A stretch of 22,422 bases of DNA, taken from JAVXAN01 sp036660495. GTDB lineage: Bacteria; Bacillota_I; Bacilli_A; RF39; UBA660. The notes under the pieces were generated by a model that ran no database searches, had not been told where the DNA came from, and worked only from the letters and a program-made list of their open reading frames with translations. Where the stretch lies: NCBI GenBank assembly GCA_036660495.1, contig JAVXAN010000013.1, positions 1 through 22,422 of the forward strand, in the 5' to 3' direction. The first letter of the stretch is position 1. Each line of letters opens with the position of its first letter. Made by a program: the position numbers and the translations under genes. This document shows, one piece after another, positions 1 to 6,818 of the stretch.

Positions 1-2064
1 TTTATTAATAACTTGATTTATATTGTCACTATTTAATCTGTTTAAATTAATTATAGTATTTATTTTATTTATAAAATTAAGGGGGAAGTATTTTATAAGA
101 GTGTTATTTGCTTTACTTGAATTAAAACCTAAAGATTCTTTATCACTCGAGATACTAGTAGTCATAATAAAAGTACAATTTTTAAAATTAATATTTTTCC
201 CACTAGCATCTTCAATAGTGCTTTTTTCAAAAATTCTAGTAAACAAATTAAGTACTTCTACGCTAGCGTTTTCTATATTATCTAAAATAAAAATACTATG
301 AGGCTTTGTCCTTACCTTTTCAAAAACATTGTTTTTATTATCATATCCTAAATATCCAGCGGTAGTCCCTATTAACTTGCTTATTGTATGAGATTCATTA
401 TACTCACTCATATCTAAATTAATAATGTTTTTGCTTCTTACTATCTCTTTAGCATATGTTTCAGCAAGCAAAGTTTTTCCTGTACCAATTGGACCTGTTA
501 TTAATATCGTATTACAAGTGTTTTTGTTTTTTATATATTCATTTCGTTTTAAAGATAATATAAGTTCGTTTATAGCTGGTGATACTCCTAATATTTTTTC
601 ATTTAATTCTAACTTTAATTTATCATAAAATTGGTTTCTATTTAAATCATATTCTAGTAATGGTAAAAGTGTTTTTTCTCTTATAATGTTTATAATATCG
701 TTAAACCCAACTTCTTTTTTTTCTACTTTTATTTGTCTTAATTTATCTCTTAATTCTTTTTCACGTTCCTTCATACGATATGCGCCTTTAAAATCTTTAT
801 TTATAAGAAACACGCTTTTTTCTTTTTGAACTACATTTAACTGCTTAACAATTTTATTCTTTTGTTTTTCATGTCTACTTTCTGTTATAGCTACCTTAGC
901 ACATACCTCATCTAAAATATCAATTGAACGATCAGGCTCATACCTTTCTGAAACATATTTTTCCGTCAAATTAACAATATTAATAATCTGCTCATCTGAT
1001 ATTTTTATTAAATGATAAGATTCATACAAAGGTTTTATGTCTCTAAGAATCTTAATAACCATCTTTTTATCAGGCTCATTTATAAATACCTTTTGAAACC
1101 TCCTATCTAATGCAGCATCAGGTTCTATATACTTTTTATACTCATCAAGAGTCGTTGCTCCAATAACTTTTATACTTCCTCTTGCTAGTGCTGGTTTAAA
1201 AATATTTGAAGCATCAATTGCACCTTCAGCTCCCCCTGCTCCAACAATTGTATGAAGTTCATCAATAAATAAAATAATATCTTTATTATCCTCTAACTCT
1301 CTTATTATATTTTTCATCTTATCTTCAAACTCACCACGATATTTAGTTCCAGCTACAAGCGAATAAATATTAAGTGCAATTATAACCTTGTTTTTTAATA
1401 CTTCTGGAACTTTATTTTGAATAACAAGACTAGCAAAATGTTCGACAATTGCTGTTTTTCCTACCCCTGCTGGACCAATTAATATTGGATTATTTTTCTT
1501 TCTTCTCATTAGTATTTCCATCATACTATTTATTTCTTTTTCCCTACCAATAACCGGGTCTAGTTTTTTTTCTTTTGCAAGTTTTGTTAAATTAGTTCCA
1601 AGCTCCTCTAAAAGTAGTTTTTTCTTTTTGTTTGGTTTGATTGGAGTCCTGGTTTTAATATCATAATATAACTTTTCTACGTTAATCCTTAATGATTTTA
1701 ATATACTAAAAGCAATACCATCTTCTTCATCTAATATAGATATTATTAATATTTCTGGATTTACTATCGAGTTATTTTCTTCTCTTGCTTCTGACACTGC
1801 GTTTTCTAACACCTTTTTTAATAAGGGCGTATATAAAATAAACTTACTAGAATTACTTCCTTTTCCAATCAATGATATTAATTTTTCTTTAAACACTTCA
1901 TATGTTAAATGATAAGCTTTTAATTTTTCAGTTAATGAATTGGTTTCTTTTAATATGGCTAAGAGTAAGTGTTCACTACCTACATAAGGATGATTTAATT
2001 CCATCATTTCTTTTCCAGCTTGTTTTAATATGTGCTGAGTTTCTTCATTAAAGTTAACAAACAT
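1..2064 (-). CDS. clpC: ClpC-type AAA+ unfoldase, 3' end beyond window
   Basis: Reading frame open from ATG at 2064 to the window edge: 688 codons, so the last ~120-150 residues of a normal ClpC (about 810-850) are missing. ClpC unfolds proteins and feeds them to ClpP. Order: Clp N-domain (about 1-145), AAA D1 (Walker A GPAGVGKT with Lys203, pore loop AGTKYRGEFED, Walker B FIDEL with Asp268/Glu269, sensor ATTLDEY and DRRF arginines all intact), a short middle region (about 400-450), then AAA D2 (Walker A GPIGTGKT, Lys530; pore loop GYLGYD; an LGF loop at 645-647 like the ClpP-contact loop). D2 is unusual: the Walker B Glu is Asn596, sensor-1 Asn is Ser637, and the NRID arginine finger is Lys667. 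The start has a clean GGAG ribosome site. It stands alone, without ctsR or mcsAB upstream. ClpB or ClpE are less likely given the short middle region and N-domain. Confidence 0.88.
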   Translation of the reverse strand, partial: MFVNFNEETQHILKQAGKEMMELNHPYVGSEHLLLAILKETNSLTEKLKAYHLTYEVFKEKLISLIGKGSNSSKFILYTPLLKKVLENAVSEAREENNSIVNPEILIISILDEEDGIAFSILKSLRINVEKLYYDIKTRTPIKPNKKKKLLLEELGTNLTKLAKEKKLDPVIGREKEINSMMEILMRRKKNNPILIGPAGVGKTAIVEHFASLVIQNKVPEVLKNKVIIALNIYSLVAGTKYRGEFEDKMKNIIRELEDNKDIILFIDELHTIVGAGGAEGAIDASNIFKPALARGSIKVIGATTLDEYKKYIEPDAALDRRFQKVFINEPDKKMVIKILRDIKPLYESYHLIKISDEQIINIVNLTEKYVSERYEPDRSIDILDEVCAKVAITESRHEKQKNKIVKQLNVVQKEKSVFLINKDFKGAYRMKEREKELRDKLRQIKVEKKEVGFNDIINIIREKTLLPLLEYDLNRNQFYDKLKLELNEKILGVSPAINELILSLKRNEYIKNKNTCNTILITGPIGTGKTLLAETYAKEIVRSKNIINLDMSEYNESHTISKLIGTTAGYLGYDNKNNVFEKVRTKPHSIFILDNIENASVEVLNLFTRIFEKSTIEDASGKNINFKNCTFIMTTSISSDKESLGFNSSKANNTLIKYFPLNFINKINTIINLNRLNSDNINQVINK

Positions 2065-2105
2065 AAAAAGCTCCTTTCTCTACATCCTATGAAGATTATG
2101 GGTTA

Positions 2106-2134
2106 ATTATATTTGATTAATACAAAAGAAATAA
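2106..2134 (-). promoter_or_regulatory. Possible clpC promoter
   Basis: A TATAAT lies on the minus strand at 2111-2106, about 42 bases before the clpC start; the best hexamer 17 bases upstream is TTATTT, a weak -35. No TGn extension and no direct-repeat CtsR operator was seen. The rest of the 2065-2245 gap holds no gene that I can support. Confidence 0.3.
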
Positions 2135-2235
2135 AAAAAGAAACAAGTATTTAAATGATAAGTTAAAAAAGGATATAAAAATAATGTATACAAGAAAAAC
2201 AAACATTTTAATTCAATTATTATAATAGACTTTTT

Positions 2236-2281
2236 TTTAAATATAAAACCCCAATTCAATATAAAATTGAATCAGGGTTTT
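2236..2281 (-). terminator. Terminator after the YfcC-like permease gene
   Basis: Inverted repeat with arms 2245-2260 and 2266-2281 (14 of 16 positions pair) around a 5-base loop, about 50 bases after the permease stop. Read on the minus strand it ends in a T-rich run (TTTTATATTT). It separates the permease gene from clpC. Confidence 0.75.
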
Positions 2282-2331
2282 AAAGTCTCTTTTTATAAAG
2301 CGTCTACTTTAATAAATAGTTTATTTTTTCT

Positions 2332-3999
2332 TTATACTAATGCGTATAATATTATAATTGTTATAATAATTAAAGCAAGAATCGCTAAAAAAGTTTTCCA
2401 TATGTAACCAATCCACTTATTATATGGAATGTTTAAATAATACAAGCCAATAACTAATCCTACACTTGTTGGTGCAATAAGAAGCATTAAGTTAAAAATT
2501 GATTGTAACATAAGTGCTATAACACCATGGTAACTAGATGTAGTTACTACTGTTGCAAAAACGTTGCCTATGCTTGATGTAAAATAATGAAAGTCACAAT
2601 TAATTATACTTGTAACCATTGTTGCAATTACACCAGTAATAAGGTTAAATCCTTTTGTTAAAGATAGAATAAAGTTAGCAATGGTAACATCAATTCCTGT
2701 TGTAACCGTTGTTACTAAAACAATACTAACTAACATTGCAGTAATTGCTATTGGTAATACTTTTTTAATTGCACTTGTTGAATTTTCAATAATTTTATCA
2801 AACTTTAAGTTCGAACATATTGCCATTACTACAGTTAAAATCATTAAAAGAATAGCTGAATCCGTAATGTTCCAAGAACCAAACGCTTTAAGTACTCCAA
2901 CTGCCTGTCCGCCTTCAATAACTACTGGCTTTCCTATAATGTTACCAAAAACACTATAACCAGCTATGTTAAGTTTTGATAGCCATACGTTAAAATCACT
3001 AAAAATATTCATTTTTGAAATTAAAGTTTCCCATGGAATAATTGATCCAATGTAAAATAATACAAACATTATTAACAAAACGCCAAAGCTTACTTTTTTT
3101 CTTCTTGATGAAGTGATTTCTATATTACCATCTTTATCTGATTTTTCAGTTAAAATAGTAATAAATTCTGCTACTGATAATATGGTTGGTATTAATGTCC
3201 AACAAAATAATAGTCTTAATACTCCACCTTTTATATCTTTAGCGTAAAACCTATTAATACCAATATTACCAAACAAAATAGTTAGTACTTCATAAATTAC
3301 TTTATTTACTTTCTTATTTTTTATAGTAACAACTGTTTTAATATCGTTTGTTTTTTTACTTGCTTTGTTATCTGTTTTTGACTCTGATTTCTTTTTTGCA
3401 TTTACTACTTTTTTTGGTGCGACAAATAAAATTAGTATGCACAAAGATAGAACTAAAACGATTGCCTTAGCAAGTAGTAAAGTTGTTAGACTCATGTTAA
3501 ACATTGTTGCAAGTGTACCATTATAAATGTTACACATTGTGCCTAACATTCCTGCTACTAATGTTGATGACAAAATAACCTTTTTATCAACACCATTTTC
3601 TCTCATTATGTTATAAACAAATGGTACAAAGACAAGCAATATTAAGTAATCACTAACTAGTGATGACAAAATACCAAAAGTAATAATACTAATTATTACC
3701 AATAATCTTGTTTTATTTTTGAAAAGTGATGATACCTTTTTTTCAAAAACTTCATAAGTGTTTGTTTTACTTAATACTGAGTAAAATAAAGCAACAGCAA
3801 TAATAAATATAGCTATTCCACTAAAATATGAAATTGATATATTTAAATTTGAAAGCATCGTAAAAATGCCAACTCCATTTATAGAACCAAGAACAATCTT
3901 TCCGTTATAATCAACGTAAGAAGATGGAATAAATAGAGTTAAAAGCCATACAGCAAAAATTGTTATGGCAAGAACTTTAAATAGGTTATATTTTTTCAT
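2332..3999 (-). CDS. YfcC/DcuC-like membrane permease with inserted TM2 domain
   Basis: A 555-residue integral membrane protein. The start is set at ATG 3999 because a strong AGGAGG site sits at 4003-4008; the frame stays open nine codons further (to 4026) but that would run through the ribosome site. The N-terminal half (IPSSYVDYNG near residue 25, then several hydrophobic segments) and the C-terminal half (IAPTSVGLVIGLYY followed by YNKWIGYIWK) resemble the YfcC / C4-dicarboxylate DcuC carrier family, seen as general pattern only; the substrate is unknown. A basic, Lys/Ser-rich linker (about 195-232) leads into a segment at about 234-282 matching a TM2 domain (LFGNIGINRFYAKDIKGG then a second hydrophobic span), after which the carrier resumes. 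It has its own promoter and terminator. Family call moderate, TM2 call fairly good. Confidence 0.68.
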   Translation of the reverse strand: MKKYNLFKVLAITIFAVWLLTLFIPSSYVDYNGKIVLGSINGVGIFTMLSNLNISISYFSGIAIFIIAVALFYSVLSKTNTYEVFEKKVSSLFKNKTRLLVIISIITFGILSSLVSDYLILLVFVPFVYNIMRENGVDKKVILSSTLVAGMLGTMCNIYNGTLATMFNMSLTTLLLAKAIVLVLSLCILILFVAPKKVVNAKKKSESKTDNKASKKTNDIKTVVTIKNKKVNKVIYEVLTILFGNIGINRFYAKDIKGGVLRLLFCWTLIPTILSVAEFITILTEKSDKDGNIEITSSRRKKVSFGVLLIMFVLFYIGSIIPWETLISKMNIFSDFNVWLSKLNIAGYSVFGNIIGKPVVIEGGQAVGVLKAFGSWNITDSAILLMILTVVMAICSNLKFDKIIENSTSAIKKVLPIAITAMLVSIVLVTTVTTGIDVTIANFILSLTKGFNLITGVIATMVTSIINCDFHYFTSSIGNVFATVVTTSSYHGVIALMLQSIFNLMLLIAPTSVGLVIGLYYLNIPYNKWIGYIWKTFLAILALIIITIIILYALV

Positions 4000-4028
4000 T
4001 TTTCCTCCTAAACTATATTTGGTCAAAA

Positions 4029-4054
4029 GTCAAGATGTTCGCACCATGCTTAAC
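4029..4054 (-). promoter_or_regulatory. Leader hairpin before the permease gene
   Basis: A nine-pair stem with one bulged C (GTTAAG-C-ATG pairing with CAT-CTTGAC, one G-U pair) around a 7-base loop lies between dusB and the permease gene. On the minus strand TTTTG follows it, so it could be a weak dusB terminator. It also lies in the roughly 65-base leader of the permease transcript and could be a leader structure. It matches no riboswitch class that I recognise. Confidence 0.35.
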
Positions 4055-4071
4055 TTTTTCCCTACCCTTTA

Positions 4072-4080
4072 ATTATATCA
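4072..4080 (-). promoter_or_regulatory. Extended -10 promoter for the permease gene
   Basis: TGATATAAT on the minus strand (TATAAT at 4077-4072, TG at 4080-4079), just after the dusB stop. The -35 position holds only a weak hexamer, so the element would depend on the extended -10. The resulting leader would be about 65 bases and contain the hairpin at 4029-4054. Confidence 0.45.
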
Positions 4081-4085
4081 CATTA

Positions 4086-5063
4086 TTATTGTAAAGTTTC
4101 CATATAATGACTTATTAAACTCTCAAATTCTTCTTTATTACTAATTTTATATAATTGCTTTTTTATTGCTACTCCACCTTTTAAACCTTTTAAATACCAA
4201 GATGCATGCGTTCTCATTTCTAAAATAGCCGTTCTCTCTGGCTTAATTTCAAGTAAATATCTAAAATGTTTTAAACACGTTTTCATTTTATCATTAGGTA
4301 GTTCGCTTCTTAACAATACTCCATTTTCTAAATACTGTGTTATTTGCTTAATGATATATGGATTCCCTAGGGTTGATCTTCCTATCATTACTGCATCACA
4401 ACCAGTTTCATCAATCATTTTTTTTGCATCTAAAGCACTATTTATATCGCCATTACCAATAACTGGTATATCAACACCCGTTTTTACCTGTTTTATTATA
4501 TCCCAATTTGCAATACCACTATAACCTTGACTTCTGGTCCTAGGATGAACGCATATTGCTGATGCTCCTGCCTTTTGACAAGTTTGTGCTACTAATACTG
4601 CGTTTATACTATCTTGATCCCATCCACTTCTTATTTTTACAGTTACTGGGCACTTAACTTCATTAACCACGGCTCTAACTATTTCATATATTTTTTTAGG
4701 ATCTTTTAATAATGCTGCCCCCGCTTGTGATTTTACAGCAACCTTTGGAACTGGACACCCCATATTAATATCAATAATATCAGGATGCATTGTTTTTTCA
4801 ACAATTTTAGCTGCTTTAACAAAGCTATCTTTATCACTTCCAAATATTTGCTGAGTTATTGGCCTTTCAAACTCCGTCATATATAACATCTTTTCGGTTT
4901 TTTCATTTTCATAAACTAGTGCTTTATCACTAACCATCTCAGCATATAGTAATCCACAGCCCATTTCTTTTATTATCCTTCTAAAAGCACTATTACACAC
5001 TCCAGCCATTGGAGCTAAAACAACTTGATTATTTATTTCAATATTTCCGATTTTCCATTTCAT
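4086..5063 (-). CDS. dusB: tRNA-dihydrouridine synthase B
   Basis: A 325-residue flavoenzyme that reduces specific uridines in the tRNA D-loop to dihydrouridine, using FMN and NADPH. The N-terminal TIM barrel shows APMAGV (17-22), the phosphate/FMN strand IDINMGCPVPKV with catalytic Cys103, KIRSGW, the HPRTRSQGYSG segment, and IGNGDI plus IGRSTLGNP near the FMN phosphate site. The C-terminal helical domain (HFRYLLEIKPERTAI onwards) is the usual Dus tRNA-binding part. Length is normal for DusB. An AAGGTGG ribosome site precedes the start. It follows pduL by 48 bases on the same strand, so the two are probably cotranscribed. I call DusB over the other Dus types by overall resemblance to the Bacilli enzyme. 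Confidence 0.93.
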   Translation of the reverse strand: MKWKIGNIEINNQVVLAPMAGVCNSAFRRIIKEMGCGLLYAEMVSDKALVYENEKTEKMLYMTEFERPITQQIFGSDKDSFVKAAKIVEKTMHPDIIDINMGCPVPKVAVKSQAGAALLKDPKKIYEIVRAVVNEVKCPVTVKIRSGWDQDSINAVLVAQTCQKAGASAICVHPRTRSQGYSGIANWDIIKQVKTGVDIPVIGNGDINSALDAKKMIDETGCDAVMIGRSTLGNPYIIKQITQYLENGVLLRSELPNDKMKTCLKHFRYLLEIKPERTAILEMRTHASWYLKGLKGGVAIKKQLYKISNKEEFESLISHYMETLQ

Positions 5064-5111
5064 TATATTACCACCTTACTATATAAAACCAAAAGTTTAT
5101 TTCTAGTTTTA

Positions 5112-5675
5112 TCATTTGATTATTTCAACATTATCACCGGTTTTTAATAAGAATGCGTTAGCATCATCTGTGTCCAAATGAACTTCATAAGAAGAAGCAT
5201 CATTTATTATAACTGAAACATTATTTAAAATTCCACTTTTCTCGCCACTAGTTCTTATTGCTATTTCTTCATTATTTAATAGGCCATATGCTTTAGCTTC
5301 TTTACTGGTAATGTGCAAATGTCTTGTTGCAATTATTGCACTATTTACTTCTATCTGAGCACAAGGACCTATTATAGTTATTAATGACGCATCTTTGAGG
5401 TATCCCGAGTTTCTTACTGGTGGATTTATTCCTAACGTAAAAGCATCGGTTTTCGATATTTCTACTTGCGTCTTATCTCTTAATGGTCCGAGGATTCTAA
5501 CTCTTTCAATACTTCCTTTTGGACCTTTTATGGTTACCTGTTCGTTACAAGCATATTGTCCCTTTTGTTTTAATTCTGATTTTTTTGTTAATTCACAATC
5601 AGATGAAAAAAGAATTTTAAAATCTTTTTCACATAAATGTACGTGTCTTGCCGATACTCCTATTGATACTTCCAT
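5112..5675 (-). CDS. pduL: Phosphate propanoyltransferase / phosphotransacetylase (PduL family)
   Basis: A 187-residue enzyme that exchanges acyl-CoA and acyl-phosphate, the step before acetate (or propionate) kinase makes ATP in fermentation. Both PduL beta-barrel halves are visible: SARHVHL (8-14) in the first, PPVRNSG (85-91) between them, ATRHLHI (116-122) and EVHLDTDDANA (164-174) in the second. The paired His motifs supply the zinc ligands known for the family. There is no microcompartment encapsulation peptide at the N-terminus and there are no pdu shell genes nearby. It therefore probably works as a cytosolic housekeeping phosphotransacetylase in place of Pta. Start is supported by a GGAGGTG site. 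Its promoter is interleaved with that of the divergent gerQ. Confidence 0.93.
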   Translation of the reverse strand: MEVSIGVSARHVHLCEKDFKILFSSDCELTKKSELKQKGQYACNEQVTIKGPKGSIERVRILGPLRDKTQVEISKTDAFTLGINPPVRNSGYLKDASLITIIGPCAQIEVNSAIIATRHLHITSKEAKAYGLLNNEEIAIRTSGEKSGILNNVSVIINDASSYEVHLDTDDANAFLLKTGDNVEIIK

Positions 5676-5698
5676 TTTGCACCTCCAATAATATATTA

Positions 5699-5728
5699 AT
5701 TATAACATGTATAAATATATTAATTCAA
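5699..5728 (-). promoter_or_regulatory. Sigma-A type promoter for pduL-dusB
   Basis: On the minus strand TTGAAT (5728-5723), an 18-base spacer, then TATAAT (5704-5699) preceded by TGT, giving an extended -10. It lies 24 bases from the pduL start with a GGAGG site between. The -35 box ends two bases from the gerQ -10 candidate on the other strand. Confidence 0.7.
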
Positions 5729-5737
5729 TCATATGTT
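5711..5737 (+). promoter_or_regulatory. Possible sigma-E-like promoter for gerQ
   Basis: CATATGTT at 5730-5737 fits the CATAnnnT pattern of mother-cell sigma-E/K -10 boxes. ATAAAT at 5711-5716, 13 bases upstream, is a reasonable sigma-E -35. No good sigma-A promoter was seen on this strand before gerQ. B. subtilis gerQ is, as I recall, sigma-E dependent, which is why I looked. The match is short and the region is AT-rich, so confidence is modest. Confidence 0.4.
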
Positions 5738-5765
5738 TTATAGAAATAGTAAAAGGAGATTTTAT

Positions 5766-6173
5766 ATGAATGCAAATTATTTTCCTAATCCCTCTTTCCC
5801 AGGATTAGGTGATAACAATTATCCACAAACCGCAATGGGAAACGTGGCTTCAACGCCTAGCGGTAACATTAGTAATATAAATAAGCAATCTCAAGCCATA
5901 AACAATCAAGTATTAACTGAACAGTCGTTTATTGAAAACGTCTTAAGAGTGAACCAAGGAAAGCTAGCAACTCTATATTTTTCTTTTCCAGACTCAGTAG
6001 AGTGGCGTGATAAAATATTTACCGGAATAATTGAGGCAGCTGGAAGAGATCACGTTATTATTAGTGATCCAAAAACAGGTAAATGGTATTTGCTTCTTAT
6101 GATATATTTAAATTATGTTGAATTTGAAGAAAAAATAAATCTTACCTCTTCTTTTTATCCACATGGATTATAA
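5766..6173 (+). CDS. gerQ: Spore coat protein GerQ
   Basis: A 135-residue GerQ (YwdL) homologue. The C-terminal two thirds carries the family signature: EQSFIENVLRVNQGK (about 54-68), FTGIIEAAGRDHVIISDP, then KWYLLLMIYLNYVEFEEKI. In B. subtilis this coat protein is needed to place the cortex-lytic enzyme CwlJ so that spores can germinate, and it is crosslinked by transglutaminase Tgl. The first ~50 residues are a low-complexity Asn/Pro/Ser/Gly-rich tail, here without any Lys before residue 40. Start chosen at 5766 because AAAGGAG lies at 5752-5758; the frame is open to an upstream ATG at 5733 that has no ribosome site. It sits near ung, as ywdL does in B. subtilis. Presence suggests a sporulating organism, or a remnant of one. 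Confidence 0.92.
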   Translation: MNANYFPNPSFPGLGDNNYPQTAMGNVASTPSGNISNINKQSQAINNQVLTEQSFIENVLRVNQGKLATLYFSFPDSVEWRDKIFTGIIEAAGRDHVIISDPKTGKWYLLLMIYLNYVEFEEKINLTSSFYPHGL

Positions 6174-6174
6174 T

Positions 6175-6203
6175 ATAAAGGGTTGAAAACACCCTTTATT
6201 TTT
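6175..6203 (+). terminator. gerQ terminator
   Basis: Perfect 9-base stem (6175-6183 with 6191-6199) with a 7-base loop, followed by TTTT, starting one base after the gerQ stop. Its loop carries the -35 box of the next gene's promoter. Confidence 0.85.
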
Positions 6204-6211
6204 GATATAAT
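6183..6211 (+). promoter_or_regulatory. Strong sigma-A promoter for the lemA-like gene
   Basis: TTGAAA (6183-6188), a 17-base spacer, then TGA-TATAAT (TATAAT at 6206-6211): near-consensus with an extended -10. The -35 box starts on the last base of the gerQ terminator's left arm and runs through its loop. The expected leader is under 20 bases. Confidence 0.8.
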
Positions 6212-6235
6212 CAACTTTAAGGTAGGAGTGGTCGT

Positions 6236-6733
6236 ATGATATTCTTAATTATTGTTTTAATATTAGCAGTATCTTTCATTATTTATTCGTTTTGCCATGA
6301 TAAATTAATGATAATAAACATAAAACTAACTAATATAGAGGAAAAAATAGATAGCATTTTAATTGAAAGGCACGAGATATTAAAAGATAGTGAAGTTCTA
6401 ATTAAGGACGTTTTAAATACAAAAAAAGAAATATTTACTGGGCTTTCTGGACTTAATTATAATCGTCTTACAAGGTTTGAGTTTGACCGTAAGCTTTTAA
6501 CATATGCTAACGAGTTTTACTTAGTTAAAGATAAATATAAAGAACTTAATGAAAACGATTCGTTTCAAAAACTTTCTTTCTCTTTAGCCGAAACCGAAGA
6601 TTTACTTTGTGCCTATAAAGATTTTTATAACGATAGTACCGAAAATTATAATACTACCTTAAAAAAATTTCCAATCGTTATATATTCTATTCTAAGTAGA
6701 AAAAAAGAAAAATCGTTTTTTGATAAAAAATAA
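6236..6733 (+). CDS. LemA-family membrane protein (divergent, short)
   Basis: A 165-residue protein with one N-terminal membrane segment (about 2-18) followed by a charged helical region. LemA features are visible near the C-terminus: KELNENDSFQKL (about 102-113, the NENFLxLQ element), a TEDLLCAYKDFYND stretch (120-133), ENYNTTLKKFP (136-146) and a hydrophobic end. The N-terminal LemA element around RxxLIPNLV is not evident, and the protein is shorter than typical LemA (about 185). LemA proteins form membrane-anchored helical bundles whose function is not settled. A TAGGAG site precedes the start. It has its own promoter and a strong terminator, so it is a monocistronic unit. Confidence 0.7.
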   Translation: MIFLIIVLILAVSFIIYSFCHDKLMIINIKLTNIEEKIDSILIERHEILKDSEVLIKDVLNTKKEIFTGLSGLNYNRLTRFEFDRKLLTYANEFYLVKDKYKELNENDSFQKLSFSLAETEDLLCAYKDFYNDSTENYNTTLKKFPIVIYSILSRKKEKSFFDKK

Positions 6734-6749
6734 AAAACAGTATATTAAT

Positions 6750-6780
6750 AAAATGCACCCCTAAGGGTGCATTTTATTTT
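6750..6780 (+). terminator. Bidirectional terminator between lemA-like gene and ung
   Basis: Perfect 11-base stem (6750-6760 with 6765-6775) with a CTAA loop. It has a T-run on the plus side and an A-run on the other, so it can also end the convergent ung operon transcript. Confidence 0.88.
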
Positions 6781-6818
6781 GGAAGTGTATTATACTTTGC
6801 TTTCTTTAAAATGCTTTT

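Noticed and set aside
23..628. Two plus-strand open frames opposite clpC.
   Set aside because: They lie antisense to a well-conserved AAA+ coding frame, with no ribosome sites; shadows.
4000..4026. Nine-codon N-terminal extension of the permease.
   Set aside because: It would be translated through the AGGAGG ribosome site of the ATG at 3999; no ribosome site precedes 4026.
4021..4034. GGTCAAAAGTCAAG upstream of the permease gene, resembling half of a CtsR heat-shock operator.
   Set aside because: The second half lacks the proper repeat and spacing, and it lies before a permease gene and not clpC.
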